64,000 bases of DNA from assembly GCA_038040485.1 (NCBI GenBank), contig JBBPIE010000032.1, positions 1 to 64,000 of the forward strand. Reading direction: 5' to 3'. This DNA is from Onstottus_B arcticum. Its GTDB lineage: Bacteria; Acidobacteriota; Blastocatellia; UBA7656. The translations under genes were made by a program, and so were the position numbers. Under the pieces are notes generated by a model. That model had not been told where the DNA came from. It saw only the letters and a list, made by a program, of their open reading frames with translations, and searched no databases. Shown here piece by piece: positions 42,996-51,503 of this stretch (positions within the stretch are counted from its first letter, which is position 1; each line of letters begins with the position of its first letter).

Positions 42996-43547
42996 ATGAG
43001 CACCAGAGTCGAAGCAACCGTCGAAGATCTCTACCACGTACCGGAAGACGGGAAAGCCGAAATCGTGAATGGAGAACTTGTCCTTATGAGTCCAACAGGA
43101 GACCTGCCAGGCAGCGCGGGCGGAGAGATATTCGTCAGCCTGCACCAATTCGCTCGCGAGACAAACTTTGGTCGCGCATATGGCGACAATGTGGGCTTTA
43201 TCGTCGACCTGCCCAACCGCAAGTCGTTCAGCCCCGATGCGTCGTTTTACATTGGGCCGAGAAACGCCGGCAACTTCCTCGAAGGCGCGCCGATCTTCGC
43301 GGTCGAGGTGCGAAGCAAGGGGGACTACGGTCCTCGAGCCGAACAAAAGATGGCGTCAAAGCGCGCGGACTATTTTGCCGCCGGTACACTAGTCGTCTGG
43401 GACGTCGATGTCTTGAAAGCCGAGGTCGTCCGGAAGTACGCCGCTGACCATCCGGATCAGCCGATCGTGTTCGGACGCGGCGAACTGGCCGATGCCGAAC
43501 CTGCCTTGCCTGGTTGGAAGATGAAGGTTGATGATCTGTTCCTATGA
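42996..43547 (+). CDS. Uma2 family (DUF820) protein, second copy
   Basis: The 183-residue protein starts at ATG 42996, with GAGAGG 5 bases upstream; the longer frame to 42696 runs through repeat A. It has MSPTGDLPGSAGGEIFVSL, a core FSPDASFYIG with GAPIFAVEVRSKGDYG carrying the PD-(D/E)XK acidic and Lys residues, and YFAAGTLVVWDVDVLK. It is distantly related to 35883-36551. Function unknown. It precedes the TPP riboswitch of thiC. Confidence 0.82.
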   Translation: MSTRVEATVEDLYHVPEDGKAEIVNGELVLMSPTGDLPGSAGGEIFVSLHQFARETNFGRAYGDNVGFIVDLPNRKSFSPDASFYIGPRNAGNFLEGAPIFAVEVRSKGDYGPRAEQKMASKRADYFAAGTLVVWDVDVLKAEVVRKYAADHPDQPIVFGRGELADAEPALPGWKMKVDDLFL

Positions 43548-43615
43548 GCGATAACTCGCTCGGGTAATTCACACGTGATGCATGGTGCTCACGGATCACG
43601 CATCACGAATCAATG

Positions 43616-43696
43616 TCGGGGGAGCTTCATAACGAGGCTGAGAGTCCCGCTCGGGAGACCCCTTGAACCTGATACGGATAATGCCGTCGAAGGGAG
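43616..43696 (+). promoter_or_regulatory. TPP riboswitch (THI element) of thiC
   Basis: The conserved core is visible: GGGGGAGC, GAGGCTGAGAG, GAGACCCCTTGAACCTGAT, GGATAATGCC and GAAGGGA. The last element overlaps the ribosome-binding site of thiC (GGGAG before ATG 43702), so TPP binding would block translation start. Thiamine pyrophosphate is the ligand by family knowledge. Confidence 0.93.
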
Positions 43697-43701
43697 AAAC
43701 A

Positions 43702-45618
43702 ATGACTACACCAAAGAATCCAGAACCACACACCGAAAGCACGTTTCAGTTTCCAAACTCAACTCGAATCTTCGTCGAAGGCGCCAGCCCGGACATTCGC
43801 GTTCCCATGCGCGTCGTACACTTGAACATCACGAGAGGGATGAACGGCTCGGTTGAAGAGAACGCACCGGTTCGCGTTTACGACACGACCGGGCCCTGGG
43901 GCGATCCCGAAGCTCGATGCAGTGTGCACGACGGCGTGCCCGCGCTTCGCCGCGACTGGATAGTCGCGCGCGGCGACGTCGAAGAGTACGAGGGCCGCAA
44001 GATCGAGCCACAGGACGACGGCTACCTGACTGAAGGCGCGCGTGAGTACGCGCTCAGCAAAGACAAGGGCCGGCTCGATCCATTCCCCGGTTTGAAGCGG
44101 CTGCCGCTTAGAGCTAAACCCGGGCGAAACGTCACTCAGATGCACTACGCGAGGCGCGGAATTATGACTCCCGAGATGGAGTTCATCGCGATTCGCGAAA
44201 ACCTCGGACGCGAAGCGGCGTTTGCAACGGCCACAAACGGAGATCGAAGCGCTCTGGGCTTTCAGCACTCTGGTGAGAGCTTCGGGGCAAAGATTCCTCG
44301 GCACGTGACGCCCGAATTCGTCCGCGATGAAGTAGCTCGCGGCCGCGCGATCATTCCCGCAAACATCAATCACCCCGAAACCGAGCCGATGATCATAGGC
44401 CGCAACTTCCTGGTGAAGATCAACGCAAACATCGGCAACTCGGCCGTCGCGTCTTCGATCGAAGAAGAAGTCGAGAAGATGCGCTGGTCCATCAAGTGGG
44501 GCTCGGACACAGTGATGGACCTGTCCACGGGCAAGAACATTCACGAAACTCGCGAGTGGATCATTCGGAACTCGCCCGTGCCAATCGGCACCGTGCCCAT
44601 TTATCAGGCGCTCGAGAAAGTCGGCGGTAAAGCTGAAGAGCTGACCTGGGAAATCTATCGCGACACGCTAATCGAGCAAGCCGAGCAGGGCGTCGACTAC
44701 TTCACAATTCACGCCGGCGTGTTGCTGCGTTACATCCCGATGACCGCGAGACGAACAACCGGGATCGTCTCGCGAGGCGGTTCGATTATGGCCAAGTGGT
44801 GTCTTGCTCATCACGAAGAGAGTTTTCTTTACACCCGCTTCCGCGACATCTGCGAGATCATGCGCGCGTACGACGTTTCATTCAGCCTCGGCGACGGTTT
44901 GCGGCCCGGCTCGATAGCGGACGCAAACGACGAAGCCCAGTTTGCGGAGTTAGACACGCTCGGCGAGTTGACCCAAATCGCCTGGGAGTCGGACTGCCAG
45001 GTGATGATCGAAGGTCCCGGGCACGTACCGATGCACCTGATCAAGGAGAACGTCGATCGCCAGCTCGAAGTCTGCGGCGAAGCGCCATTTTACACGCTCG
45101 GTCCGCTGGTGACCGACATCGCGCCCGGCTACGATCACATCACAAGCGCGATCGGTGCGGCGATGATCGGCTGGTTCGGCACCGCGATGCTCTGCTACGT
45201 CACGCCAAAGGAGCATCTCGGCTTGCCGGACAAGCAAGACGTGAAAGACGGGGTGATCGCTTACAAGATCGCGGCTCACGCCGCGGACCTGGCGAAGGGA
45301 CACCCGGGCGCGCAGCTCCAGGACAATGCGCTCTCCAAGGCCCGATTCGAGTTTAGATGGGAAGATCAATTCAACCTGGCGCTCGACCCGGAGCTTGCGC
45401 GCGAGTATCACGACGAGACGCTGCCGCAGGAAGGGGCCAAGCTCGCGCACTTCTGTTCGATGTGCGGCCCGCACTTCTGTTCGATGAAGATCACGCAGGA
45501 GGTGAGGGAGTACGCGGCACTGCACAGCTTGAACGAAGTGGTTGCAATTGAAAGCGGCTTGAAGGAAAAGGCTGATGAGTTCAAGCGGGCCGGCGCACAG
45601 ATCTATACAAAGGCGTAA
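43702..45618 (+). CDS. thiC: Phosphomethylpyrimidine synthase ThiC
   Basis: The 638-residue enzyme is full length. It converts aminoimidazole ribotide into the pyrimidine of thiamine by a radical SAM reaction; the 4Fe-4S motif CSMCGPHFCSM (CxxCx4C) is at the C-terminus, as in the family. Other signatures are MTPEMEFIAIRENLG and GPGHVPMHLI, and the metal-binding HITSAIG region. I start at ATG 43702 (MTTPKNPEP), since the upstream frame is the riboswitch. It is controlled by the TPP riboswitch just upstream. No other thi genes are nearby. Confidence 0.96.
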   Translation: MTTPKNPEPHTESTFQFPNSTRIFVEGASPDIRVPMRVVHLNITRGMNGSVEENAPVRVYDTTGPWGDPEARCSVHDGVPALRRDWIVARGDVEEYEGRKIEPQDDGYLTEGAREYALSKDKGRLDPFPGLKRLPLRAKPGRNVTQMHYARRGIMTPEMEFIAIRENLGREAAFATATNGDRSALGFQHSGESFGAKIPRHVTPEFVRDEVARGRAIIPANINHPETEPMIIGRNFLVKINANIGNSAVASSIEEEVEKMRWSIKWGSDTVMDLSTGKNIHETREWIIRNSPVPIGTVPIYQALEKVGGKAEELTWEIYRDTLIEQAEQGVDYFTIHAGVLLRYIPMTARRTTGIVSRGGSIMAKWCLAHHEESFLYTRFRDICEIMRAYDVSFSLGDGLRPGSIADANDEAQFAELDTLGELTQIAWESDCQVMIEGPGHVPMHLIKENVDRQLEVCGEAPFYTLGPLVTDIAPGYDHITSAIGAAMIGWFGTAMLCYVTPKEHLGLPDKQDVKDGVIAYKIAAHAADLAKGHPGAQLQDNALSKARFEFRWEDQFNLALDPELAREYHDETLPQEGAKLAHFCSMCGPHFCSMKITQEVREYAALHSLNEVVAIESGLKEKADEFKRAGAQIYTKA

Positions 45619-45736
45619 CACTATTGAGCCAGTTCAATTCTTCGAATGAGACCTGGAGCTGCGGCCGGTCGCAACATGTATCCCTCCCGAGCCAGAGCTG
45701 TTGTTCGAGCGGCACTCAGAGAGGTATCCTTCGCAC

Positions 45737-45958
45737 ATGGCCACAATAGTTGAGGTAGAGAAACTCGCACTCAGCCTGCCCGAGAAGGAACGAGCGACTC
45801 TGGCGGCGAATCTTCTTGGATCTCTTCCCGGCGTTTTGTTCGACGAAGATGAAGGCGTTGCCGAAGCGCTGCGGCGCGATTCGGAGATTGATGCGAATCC
45901 CGATCAGATTATTTCTCTGGCGCAGTTAGATGCTCAAATCCAGAGCCGGCGTAGCTGA
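45737..45958 (+). CDS. Addiction-module antitoxin (Unstab_antitox type)
   Basis: The 73-residue protein (ATG 45737) begins MATIVEVEKLALSLPEKERA and continues with ATLAANLLGSLP, the pattern of putative addiction module antitoxins that go with ParE/RelE toxins. It ends with the acidic and polar stretch DEDEGVAEALRRDSEID. Its stop overlaps the start of the toxin gene by one base (TGATG at 45956-45960). Confidence 0.78.
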   Translation: MATIVEVEKLALSLPEKERATLAANLLGSLPGVLFDEDEGVAEALRRDSEIDANPDQIISLAQLDAQIQSRRS

Positions 45959-46260
45959 TGCGCCTGGAATTCCACAAGCAGGTTGCTTTAGATATCTCGC
46001 GCATCATGGACTACTACGAGAATGTGGCAGGGCCGGAGCTCGCGGACGAGTTCTACGCGGAGCTGCAATTCTTCTTCCAAAAAGCAGCCGGCTCTCCTGA
46101 ATCTTATAGCGTTCGAGAGCTCGGCCTCAGGCGCGTGAATCTCAGGAGATTCCCTTACGATTTTCTCTTTCGGATAGTTGAGGACTGCGTGACGAGTATT
46201 AGTCGTTCGTCATCACAAGAAGCGACCGTCACTCGGAATTCATCGACGTTAGGAGACTAG
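45958..46260 (+). pseudogene. RelE/ParE-type toxin, frameshifted at its C-terminus
   Basis: The protein begins MRLEFHKQVALDISRIMDYY and continues to FPYDFLFRIVEDCV, a normal ParE/RelE start and middle. The usual end, with a conserved VxxxRHHKxxPS motif, is missing; the annotated frame instead gives TSISRSSSQEATVTRNS. In the neighbouring frame from 46193 the sequence reads RVLVVRHHKKRPSLGIHRR and stops at TAG 46250-46252. A single extra A at 46192 explains it. The toxin is therefore probably inactive, while its antitoxin is intact; a sequencing error is also possible. Confidence 0.8.
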
Positions 46261-46265
46261 ACGAC

Positions 46266-46853
46266 GTGCTAGCAAACAGATTTCAGGACGACAACTACCT
46301 GGTTCGCCGCAAGGTACTTAAGCTGTTTGGCGGCGCGTTTCACGTTTACGACGCGAGCGGAAACGTGGTGCTGTTCGCCAACATGAAGGCGTTCAAGCTC
46401 AAGGAGGACATCCGGCTCTACGCGAGCGAGGATATGCAGACCGAGTTGCTGGTGATCACGGCTCGGAGAGTGCTCGACATATCTTCGGAGTACGACGTTA
46501 CGGACTCTCAGACAGGGCAGAAGGTCGGTGTGTTAAAGCGAAAGGGCTTGAAATCAATGATCCGCGACGAGTGGATCCTTATGGACTCGCTGGATCAGCC
46601 GATTGGCTCGATCCGTGAGGACAGCACGGCAATGGCGCTGATCAGACGCTTTATCCCGTTCGCGAACCTGATTCCCCAGCAGTACAACGGCGAGGTGCGC
46701 GGCATTCCGGTTTGCAGCTTCAAACAGAATGTGAATCCCTTCGTGATGAAAATATCGCTCGACTTCTCAGCCGACGTGAACCGCCTGCTAGACCGAAGGC
46801 TGGGACTGGCCGCAGCCGTATTGCTTTGCGCCATCGAGGGCAAGCAGCACTAG
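46266..46853 (+). CDS. LURP-one-related (scramblase-like) protein
   Basis: The 195-residue protein has the LURP-one/phospholipid scramblase-like beta-barrel pattern: YLVRRKVLKLFGGAFHVYDA, NVVLFANMKAFKLKEDI, DVTDSQTGQKVGVLKRKGLK, and a hydrophobic C-terminal helix LGLAAAVLLCAIEG. The role of bacterial members is unknown; a link to membrane lipids is suggested by the family. It starts at GTG 46266, directly after the toxin gene. No operon partner is clear. Confidence 0.75.
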   Translation: MLANRFQDDNYLVRRKVLKLFGGAFHVYDASGNVVLFANMKAFKLKEDIRLYASEDMQTELLVITARRVLDISSEYDVTDSQTGQKVGVLKRKGLKSMIRDEWILMDSLDQPIGSIREDSTAMALIRRFIPFANLIPQQYNGEVRGIPVCSFKQNVNPFVMKISLDFSADVNRLLDRRLGLAAAVLLCAIEGKQH

Positions 46854-46922
46854 ATGATTCGCCGCCGCCTCGCATAGTTTGTTCAAATGGGCTCAGAGCT
46901 TTATTCAAAGAGTTAAGCTACG

Positions 46923-47159
46923 ATGAAGAAGATCTCCGCTGAGCAACTGGTGGGTGAGGAAGTGGCCGCGTGGTACGCTCTGACTCCGTTGGAGCGTTGG
47001 CGAGAGTCCGCGAAGCTCTGGGAAGTGTTCCTGTCGTTTGGAGGCTCGCTTGATCCCGAACCCGATACACAAAGTCCTTTTTTCGATGCAGAAGCACCGA
47101 GTTCGCGTCCTGTTGATGGGCGGTCAGGCCTGCGTGTTGTACGGCGCGGCGGAGTTTAG
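46923..47159 (+). CDS. Small protein upstream of nucleotidyltransferase
   Basis: The 78-residue product begins MKKISAEQLVGEEVAAWYAL then TPLERWRESAKLWEVFLSFG and ends with a patterned GGSLDPEPDTQSPFFDAEAP. The two-part make-up (helical start, conserved acidic turn) suggests a true gene. Its last 74 bases overlap the start of the nucleotidyltransferase in another frame, so expression is probably coupled. It may be the antitoxin or partner of the enzyme, but the family is not named here. Confidence 0.6.
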   Translation: MKKISAEQLVGEEVAAWYALTPLERWRESAKLWEVFLSFGGSLDPEPDTQSPFFDAEAPSSRPVDGRSGLRVVRRGGV

Positions 47160-47805
47160 CCGTGACGTGGACTTTGCCATCGTCGCGAGTCCGGCAAACT
47201 TGTCCAGGCTGCGCGAGGCATTGGAAGAACTCAGAGCCGAAGTCATCGCCGTTCCGCCTTTTGAATTGAAGCATCTGCGCAAGGGTCACGCGATTCATTT
47301 CCGCTGCTTCGCTCCGGAAGCTGCCGGACTGAGGATCGATGTTATGACAAAGATGCGCGGCGTGGATCCTTTTCCAAAACTATGGCAGCGGCGCGTGTCG
47401 GTGCAGGCGGCAGACGACGTGTCCTACCAACTGATGTCGCTGCCCGATCTTGTAAAGGCCAAGAAGACTCAACGCGACAAAGATTGGCCGATGATTCGCC
47501 GCCTTCTCGAATCCGACTATTTCGAGCATCGCGAAGAACCGAAGCCGCGACACCTAACCTTCTGGTTTCTTGAGCTACGGACGCCCGAGCTTCTGGTTGA
47601 GATTGCGTCAGAGCATCCTGATCGTTGCCGGGAACTTGTCAAACAACGTTCGCTGCTCAAGTTCGCCGCATCAAGAAGCGAGACGGCTCTGATCGAAGCC
47701 CTGTCGGCGGAAGAGAAAGCCGAGCGGGCAGCTGATCGTCAGTACTGGAAGCCCTTGAAAGCTGAGTTGGAACAACTGCGCCACGCCCTTTTGCGGCGCG
47801 GGTGA
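47086..47805 (+). CDS. Nucleotidyltransferase-fold protein (AbiEii-like)
   Basis: The 239-residue protein has the nucleotidyltransferase signature MGGQACVLYGAAEFSRDVDFAI with Gly-Gly and the two catalytic Asp in DVD, then a third acidic position in LRIDVMTKMRG. Such proteins act as toxins or defence effectors (AbiEii, MenA type) or as tRNA/antibiotic modifiers. ATG 47086 matches the domain start; an upstream TTG at 47038 would add unrelated residues. The upstream small gene overlaps it in a different frame. A toxin-antitoxin-like pair is inferred. Confidence 0.75.
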   Translation: MQKHRVRVLLMGGQACVLYGAAEFSRDVDFAIVASPANLSRLREALEELRAEVIAVPPFELKHLRKGHAIHFRCFAPEAAGLRIDVMTKMRGVDPFPKLWQRRVSVQAADDVSYQLMSLPDLVKAKKTQRDKDWPMIRRLLESDYFEHREEPKPRHLTFWFLELRTPELLVEIASEHPDRCRELVKQRSLLKFAASRSETALIEALSAEEKAERAADRQYWKPLKAELEQLRHALLRRG

Positions 47806-47861
47806 CAAGCGGCACGGCAACCGGCTCAGACCTAGCACTCTCAGTTGTTCCAAGTGGTATT

Positions 47862-47890
47862 TTGACACAAGCGGATAGCGGTGCTACGCT
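47862..47890 (+). promoter_or_regulatory. Sigma-70-type promoter of the 47932 gene
   Basis: TTGACA at 47862-47867, a 17-base spacer, and TACGCT at 47885-47890. The -10 is weak. It lies about 40 bp before ATG 47932. Confidence 0.5.
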
Positions 47891-47931
47891 GAGCCGCCCC
47901 AAAAAAACGCTCCTTATCAAGAGACGCGATA

Positions 47932-49080
47932 ATGCGGGTAGAAGAAGTCCACTTCAACCACGACAACAATTCCGCGACGTCGGATGCGCTGAACATCCGC
48001 AAGAACGCTAAGGGCGACAGCATCGAGGCGCCGGAGTGGAAGCGCGGATTGCCTGCCCAACCCGCGGCGTATGCGGCGGCGGCCTTGGGAGCGCAAGTAA
48101 CCATCAAGGCAAGGTTTTCTTCAGGGCCGGCCAATGAAGCCCGGAAGATTCGAGCCGTTGACGCATGGGCTCCGGCGAACCCGAGGGGTTGCCTTGGTTG
48201 GATCATCTCCTTGATCGCGCTCTTGATCCGATCTTTGTTTGGCAACGTGCTTGGAGACACCGATGAGCAGACCGTAGCGTTCGACCGCATTGGGAATTCG
48301 GGATTGGTGACGTTCGATTTAGTCAATCACAAGCTCAAGACATCAGGCGTGGGAATTCGGACGACTGAGTGGAAGTGGCAAGCATTCGAGAACGGATCAT
48401 GGCAGAACTTCGACACAACTCAGCACAAGGTGTACCTGGTGCTCGATGTCCCAAGTGGCCCGTGGGAACAGGACCCGACGGGCAACAACACTCAGCTTCC
48501 GTGGACCGATGCGCTCGACAAGGCTTGCGTGTGGGCGCTTGGCGCAACGACGCTCGATGAGGCAGCCGAACGCATCACGATAGCCGTGAACACTCAGCCG
48601 AATCAGACCTACACAGGATCAACTAGCTTCGGGACGTTTTCGACGTATCACTTGACATCCTATCTAAACCAACTGGACACCGGCTCACCCTTTAATCTCA
48701 ATTGCACAGACTGCGCCGATGCGGTCACCACGCTATCAAACCTTCTGGGTTGCGATCTGTTCGAGGGACGCTTTACCAATTTGACGACGCGCAAGTTTCT
48801 TCAACTAGGCGGCAATCCGGCAGTTGAAGCGGACTGGGTGTCGATGGGCTGGAGCTACCACGAGATATGCTGGCTCCACGAGATGGGACAAAACGAATTG
48901 ATCTATGATGCCTGTGTGCAGGTCGATATGGACGACACCTACGCTGATCCGGTACACGTAGCGAAACATCCGGTGAAGATGCGCTTTGGCATGAATGAAC
49001 CCGACGACTATCGCCACCGGCTGGTCGCAACGGGCAAGGCGACCGTGCAAAACCATCCGATACGTCGTAGCGTGGACTGA
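47932..49080 (+). CDS. Unrecognised protein with transglutaminase-like Cys/His/Asp pattern
   Basis: I do not recognise the family. The 382-residue protein has no signal peptide but one hydrophobic segment near residues 86-103 (LGWIISLIALLIRSLFG). The N-terminal half is beta-rich. The C-terminal half contains LNCTDCADAVTTLSNLLGCD, then SYHEICWLHEMG and LIYDACVQVD, spaced like the Cys, His and Asp of transglutaminase-like cysteine enzymes. A sigma-70-type promoter lies upstream. The next gene follows by 9 bp, so they form a two-gene unit. It may cross-link, cut or deamidate a protein; this is a hypothesis from the motif only. Confidence 0.65.
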   Translation: MRVEEVHFNHDNNSATSDALNIRKNAKGDSIEAPEWKRGLPAQPAAYAAAALGAQVTIKARFSSGPANEARKIRAVDAWAPANPRGCLGWIISLIALLIRSLFGNVLGDTDEQTVAFDRIGNSGLVTFDLVNHKLKTSGVGIRTTEWKWQAFENGSWQNFDTTQHKVYLVLDVPSGPWEQDPTGNNTQLPWTDALDKACVWALGATTLDEAAERITIAVNTQPNQTYTGSTSFGTFSTYHLTSYLNQLDTGSPFNLNCTDCADAVTTLSNLLGCDLFEGRFTNLTTRKFLQLGGNPAVEADWVSMGWSYHEICWLHEMGQNELIYDACVQVDMDDTYADPVHVAKHPVKMRFGMNEPDDYRHRLVATGKATVQNHPIRRSVD

Positions 49081-49089
49081 GGAGGCCCT

Positions 49090-49824
49090 ATGGCGGACGA
49101 AACAATTCGCGAGCGCTATGGGTTCGATGAAATCCTGCAACGGATTCCGGCCAACCGCGGTGAGTTCTTTGTCGAGTTTGTGCCGTGGCCCGAAGACCTG
49201 GACGGCTGGAGACGCTCGGCGCGCGAGAGATTCGTCGAATCGGGCAATCGAGTGTTGTTGCGAACCATCTGGGACAACACCGAAGACCACGACTCGCGCG
49301 TCCTGATAGACGTGGTGGAATGCGATTCGGCCGCCGACGCAGTTGAAGCGCTGGCCGACATACTCGAAGGAAATCAACTTGCTGAAGTGCCCAAGGGTCC
49401 GCCAACACTGGGGCTCGCATCATTTCAGCACCCCGAGTCCGTTCCGCCGGCGGTTTTCTTTGCGCGGGGGAATCTCGCGGTCACGGTGGCGAGCTTCGGG
49501 CGAAGGCCAGTGGATGTATCCAGTGTCGCGCGTCGATTGGAGGAAAGGTTGAGCGAACGTCCATCGGGTCTGCTGCAATCGCTTCCGCTCGCGGCCGGGC
49601 TCCAGGGAAGAGTTGGAGAGGATGTCCCGCTTCGCTTCGCTGGGCCGCTGCGAAAAAACGAGGACTGGTATCTGAAGTTCTTTGCAACTGGCGGGACCAT
49701 TGCCAGGCGTGGTGGCCAATTGGTAGCGCGCTCAACGGAGGCCGGCACGATCGACGTCGAGGCATTCCTTGTAGAACCGGGCCGCGAGGCTCAAGTCGGC
49801 ACATCGCGGATCACGATCCAGTGA
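49090..49824 (+). CDS. Unrecognised partner of the transglutaminase-like gene
   Basis: The 244-residue product follows the previous gene by 9 bp, with GAGGAGG before its ATG. It has an alpha/beta N-terminal half (residues 1-150, AADAVEALADILEGNQLAEV and NLAVTVASFGRRPVDVSSVA) and a beta-rich C-terminal part ending TSRITIQ. No signal peptide or known motif is seen. It is probably the functional partner of the gene before it: inhibitor, carrier or substrate are all possible. Confidence 0.65.
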   Translation: MADETIRERYGFDEILQRIPANRGEFFVEFVPWPEDLDGWRRSARERFVESGNRVLLRTIWDNTEDHDSRVLIDVVECDSAADAVEALADILEGNQLAEVPKGPPTLGLASFQHPESVPPAVFFARGNLAVTVASFGRRPVDVSSVARRLEERLSERPSGLLQSLPLAAGLQGRVGEDVPLRFAGPLRKNEDWYLKFFATGGTIARRGGQLVARSTEAGTIDVEAFLVEPGREAQVGTSRITIQ

Positions 49825-49831
49825 GAAAATA

Positions 49832-50788
49832 ATGTCGTCCACATCTCTGCCGACTCAAGTGCCACTCAGAATCATCTCACTCATCGCCAGCGCTACTGAG
49901 ATCGTCTGCGCGCTCGGGTTTGAAGACCAGCTTGTGGGCCGCTCGCACGAGTGCGACTACCCGCTTTCGGTGAAGCTCCTGCCGCAGTGCACAAGCCCGA
50001 AGTTCGAGGTGGAAGGCTCGAGCCGGCAGATCGACGAGCGCGTCAAGTCTCTGGTTGAAGATGCGCTCAGCGTCTATCGAGTCGATCCGCAAATCCTCGA
50101 AGAGCTTCAGCCGACTCACATCATCACCCAATCGCAGTGTGAAGTCTGCGCGGTCAGTCTCAAAGACGTCGAGCAAGCGGTGTGCGAGTTGACAACTTCG
50201 CATCCGATGATCGTTTCGCTCGAGCCAAACACACTCGGCGATGTCTGGACGGACATTCAACGAGTCGGCGACGCGCTCGATGCATCGGATCGAGCCCAGC
50301 AGCTTGTAGACAAGCTCGAAAGCCGAATGGATGAAGTCATCCAGCGAACGCACTGGCTCGCGACGAACCCTTCAGTGGCCTGCATCGAGTGGATCGAGCC
50401 GCTGATGGCAGCGGGTAACTGGATGCCCGAGCTCGTCGCGATGGCGGGCGGCGTGAACCTGTTCGGTGAATCGGGCAAGCACTCGCCGTGGATGACCTGG
50501 GAAGACTTGGTGAGCAAAGACCCCGACATCCTGTTCGTTTCGCCGTGCGGGTTTAGCGTGACTCGAACGCTTCAAGAGATGGACTTGCTGGCCTCCAGGC
50601 CCGAGTGGAAAGGAATCAAGGCGGTCAGGTCAGGGTGTGTGTTCGTGGCAGACGGCAATCAGTATTTTCATCGCCCGGGTCCGCGGCTCGCCGAGTCGTT
50701 GGAGATCCTAGCGGAGATTATTCACCCGAACGTGTTTCATTTCGGCTACGAAGGCCGGGGGTGGGTGAAATACGATTTTGGATTTTAG
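49832..50788 (+). CDS. BtuF-like cobalamin-binding protein (cytosolic form)
   Basis: The 318-residue protein has the periplasmic-binding-protein fold of BtuF: LRIISLIASATEIVCALGFE, LVGRSHECDYPLSVKLLP, THIITQSQCEVCAVS and ILFVSPCGFSVTRTLQEM. It lacks a signal peptide and lipobox, unlike transport-linked BtuF, so it probably acts in the cytoplasm or is mis-started. Corrinoid binding is inferred from the family. No BtuC or BtuD is nearby. The last codons (YDFGF) are read from the ATTTTGG repeat that follows, so the native C-terminus may have been altered. Confidence 0.78.
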   Translation: MSSTSLPTQVPLRIISLIASATEIVCALGFEDQLVGRSHECDYPLSVKLLPQCTSPKFEVEGSSRQIDERVKSLVEDALSVYRVDPQILEELQPTHIITQSQCEVCAVSLKDVEQAVCELTTSHPMIVSLEPNTLGDVWTDIQRVGDALDASDRAQQLVDKLESRMDEVIQRTHWLATNPSVACIEWIEPLMAAGNWMPELVAMAGGVNLFGESGKHSPWMTWEDLVSKDPDILFVSPCGFSVTRTLQEMDLLASRPEWKGIKAVRSGCVFVADGNQYFHRPGPRLAESLEILAEIIHPNVFHFGYEGRGWVKYDFGF

Positions 50789-50968
50789 ATTTTGGATTTT
50801 GGATTGGCAGAGACGACTTCATTTTGGATTTTGGATTTTGGATTTTAGATGTTGGATTTTGGATTGGCGGAGACAGTCCGCATTTCGGCTTGCATGCGCT
50901 CGTTTCGAAATCCACGAATTCCAGATCCCAATCCAAAATCCAAAATCTAAAATCTAAAATCCAAAATC
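50771..50968. repeat. Palindromic ATTTTGGATT repeat E
   Basis: Two direct copies of about 40 bases (GATTTTGGATTTTAGATTTT and variants) on the left and an inverted copy CCAATCCAAAATCCAAAATC then TAAAATC on the right. It lies between the BtuF-like and RidA genes and supplies the stop codon of the former. Confidence 0.75.
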
Positions 50969-50987
50969 GCATAACTGAGAGCTACTC

Positions 50988-51377
50988 ATGAAGAGAGAAA
51001 ACATCTCCAGCGGAACGAAGTGGGAACCGATAGTTGGTTACTCGCGGGCGGTTCGCCTGGGCAACCAGGTCCACGTGTCAGGCACAACCGCTACCGGAGA
51101 AAGCGGAGTCATCGTTGGCCCTGGTGATGCTTACGCGCAGGCGGTTCAGACTCTCAAGAACATCGAAACCGCGCTTAAGGCTGCTGGAGCCGGTTTGAAG
51201 GACGTCGTTCGCACACGGATGTACGTCACTAACATCGACGACTGGGAAAAGGTTGCGAAGGCTCACGGCGAAGTCTTCCGCGATATCCGTCCCGCAACAA
51301 GCATGGTTGAGGTCTCGAGGCTGATCGACCCGGCGATGCTTGTCGAGATCGAAGCCGACGCCGTCATCGAAGAGTAG
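50988..51377 (+). CDS. RidA/YjgF family protein
   Basis: The 129-residue protein is a Rid-family enzyme: SRAVRLGNQVHVSGTTATGE at the start, NIETALKAAGAGLKDVVRTR with the conserved Arg, and RPATSMVEVSRLIDPAMLVE then IEADAVIEE. RidA proteins hydrolyse reactive enamine/imine intermediates as trimers in the cytosol. The substrate is not clear from context. It ends opposite an amidase gene with palindrome A2 between. Confidence 0.88.
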   Translation: MKRENISSGTKWEPIVGYSRAVRLGNQVHVSGTTATGESGVIVGPGDAYAQAVQTLKNIETALKAAGAGLKDVVRTRMYVTNIDDWEKVAKAHGEVFRDIRPATSMVEVSRLIDPAMLVEIEADAVIEE

Positions 51378-51379
51378 TA

Positions 51380-51497
51380 TTCTCTGCGCAAACCTCTGCG
51401 TCTCAGCGTCTCTGCGGTTAGAGGCTCTCGGTTAATTGAACACCCGCGAGATCTTCTAACCGCAGAGACGCCGAGACGCAGAGACTACCGCAGAGAA
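51380..51497. repeat. Palindromic repeat A, copy 2
   Basis: Left arm ACCTCTGCGTCTCAGCGTCT then CTGCGGTTAGA; right arm TCTAACCGCAGAGACGCCGA then GACGCAGAG. It lies between the convergent RidA and amidase genes, where a bidirectional terminator would be expected. Confidence 0.75.
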
Positions 51498-51503
51498 GAC
51501 GAA

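Noticed and set aside
43575..43606. A palindromic GTGATGC...GCATCAC stretch before the TPP riboswitch
   Set aside because: The pairing is short and interrupted; it may be an operator or repeat scrap, but nothing supports a function.
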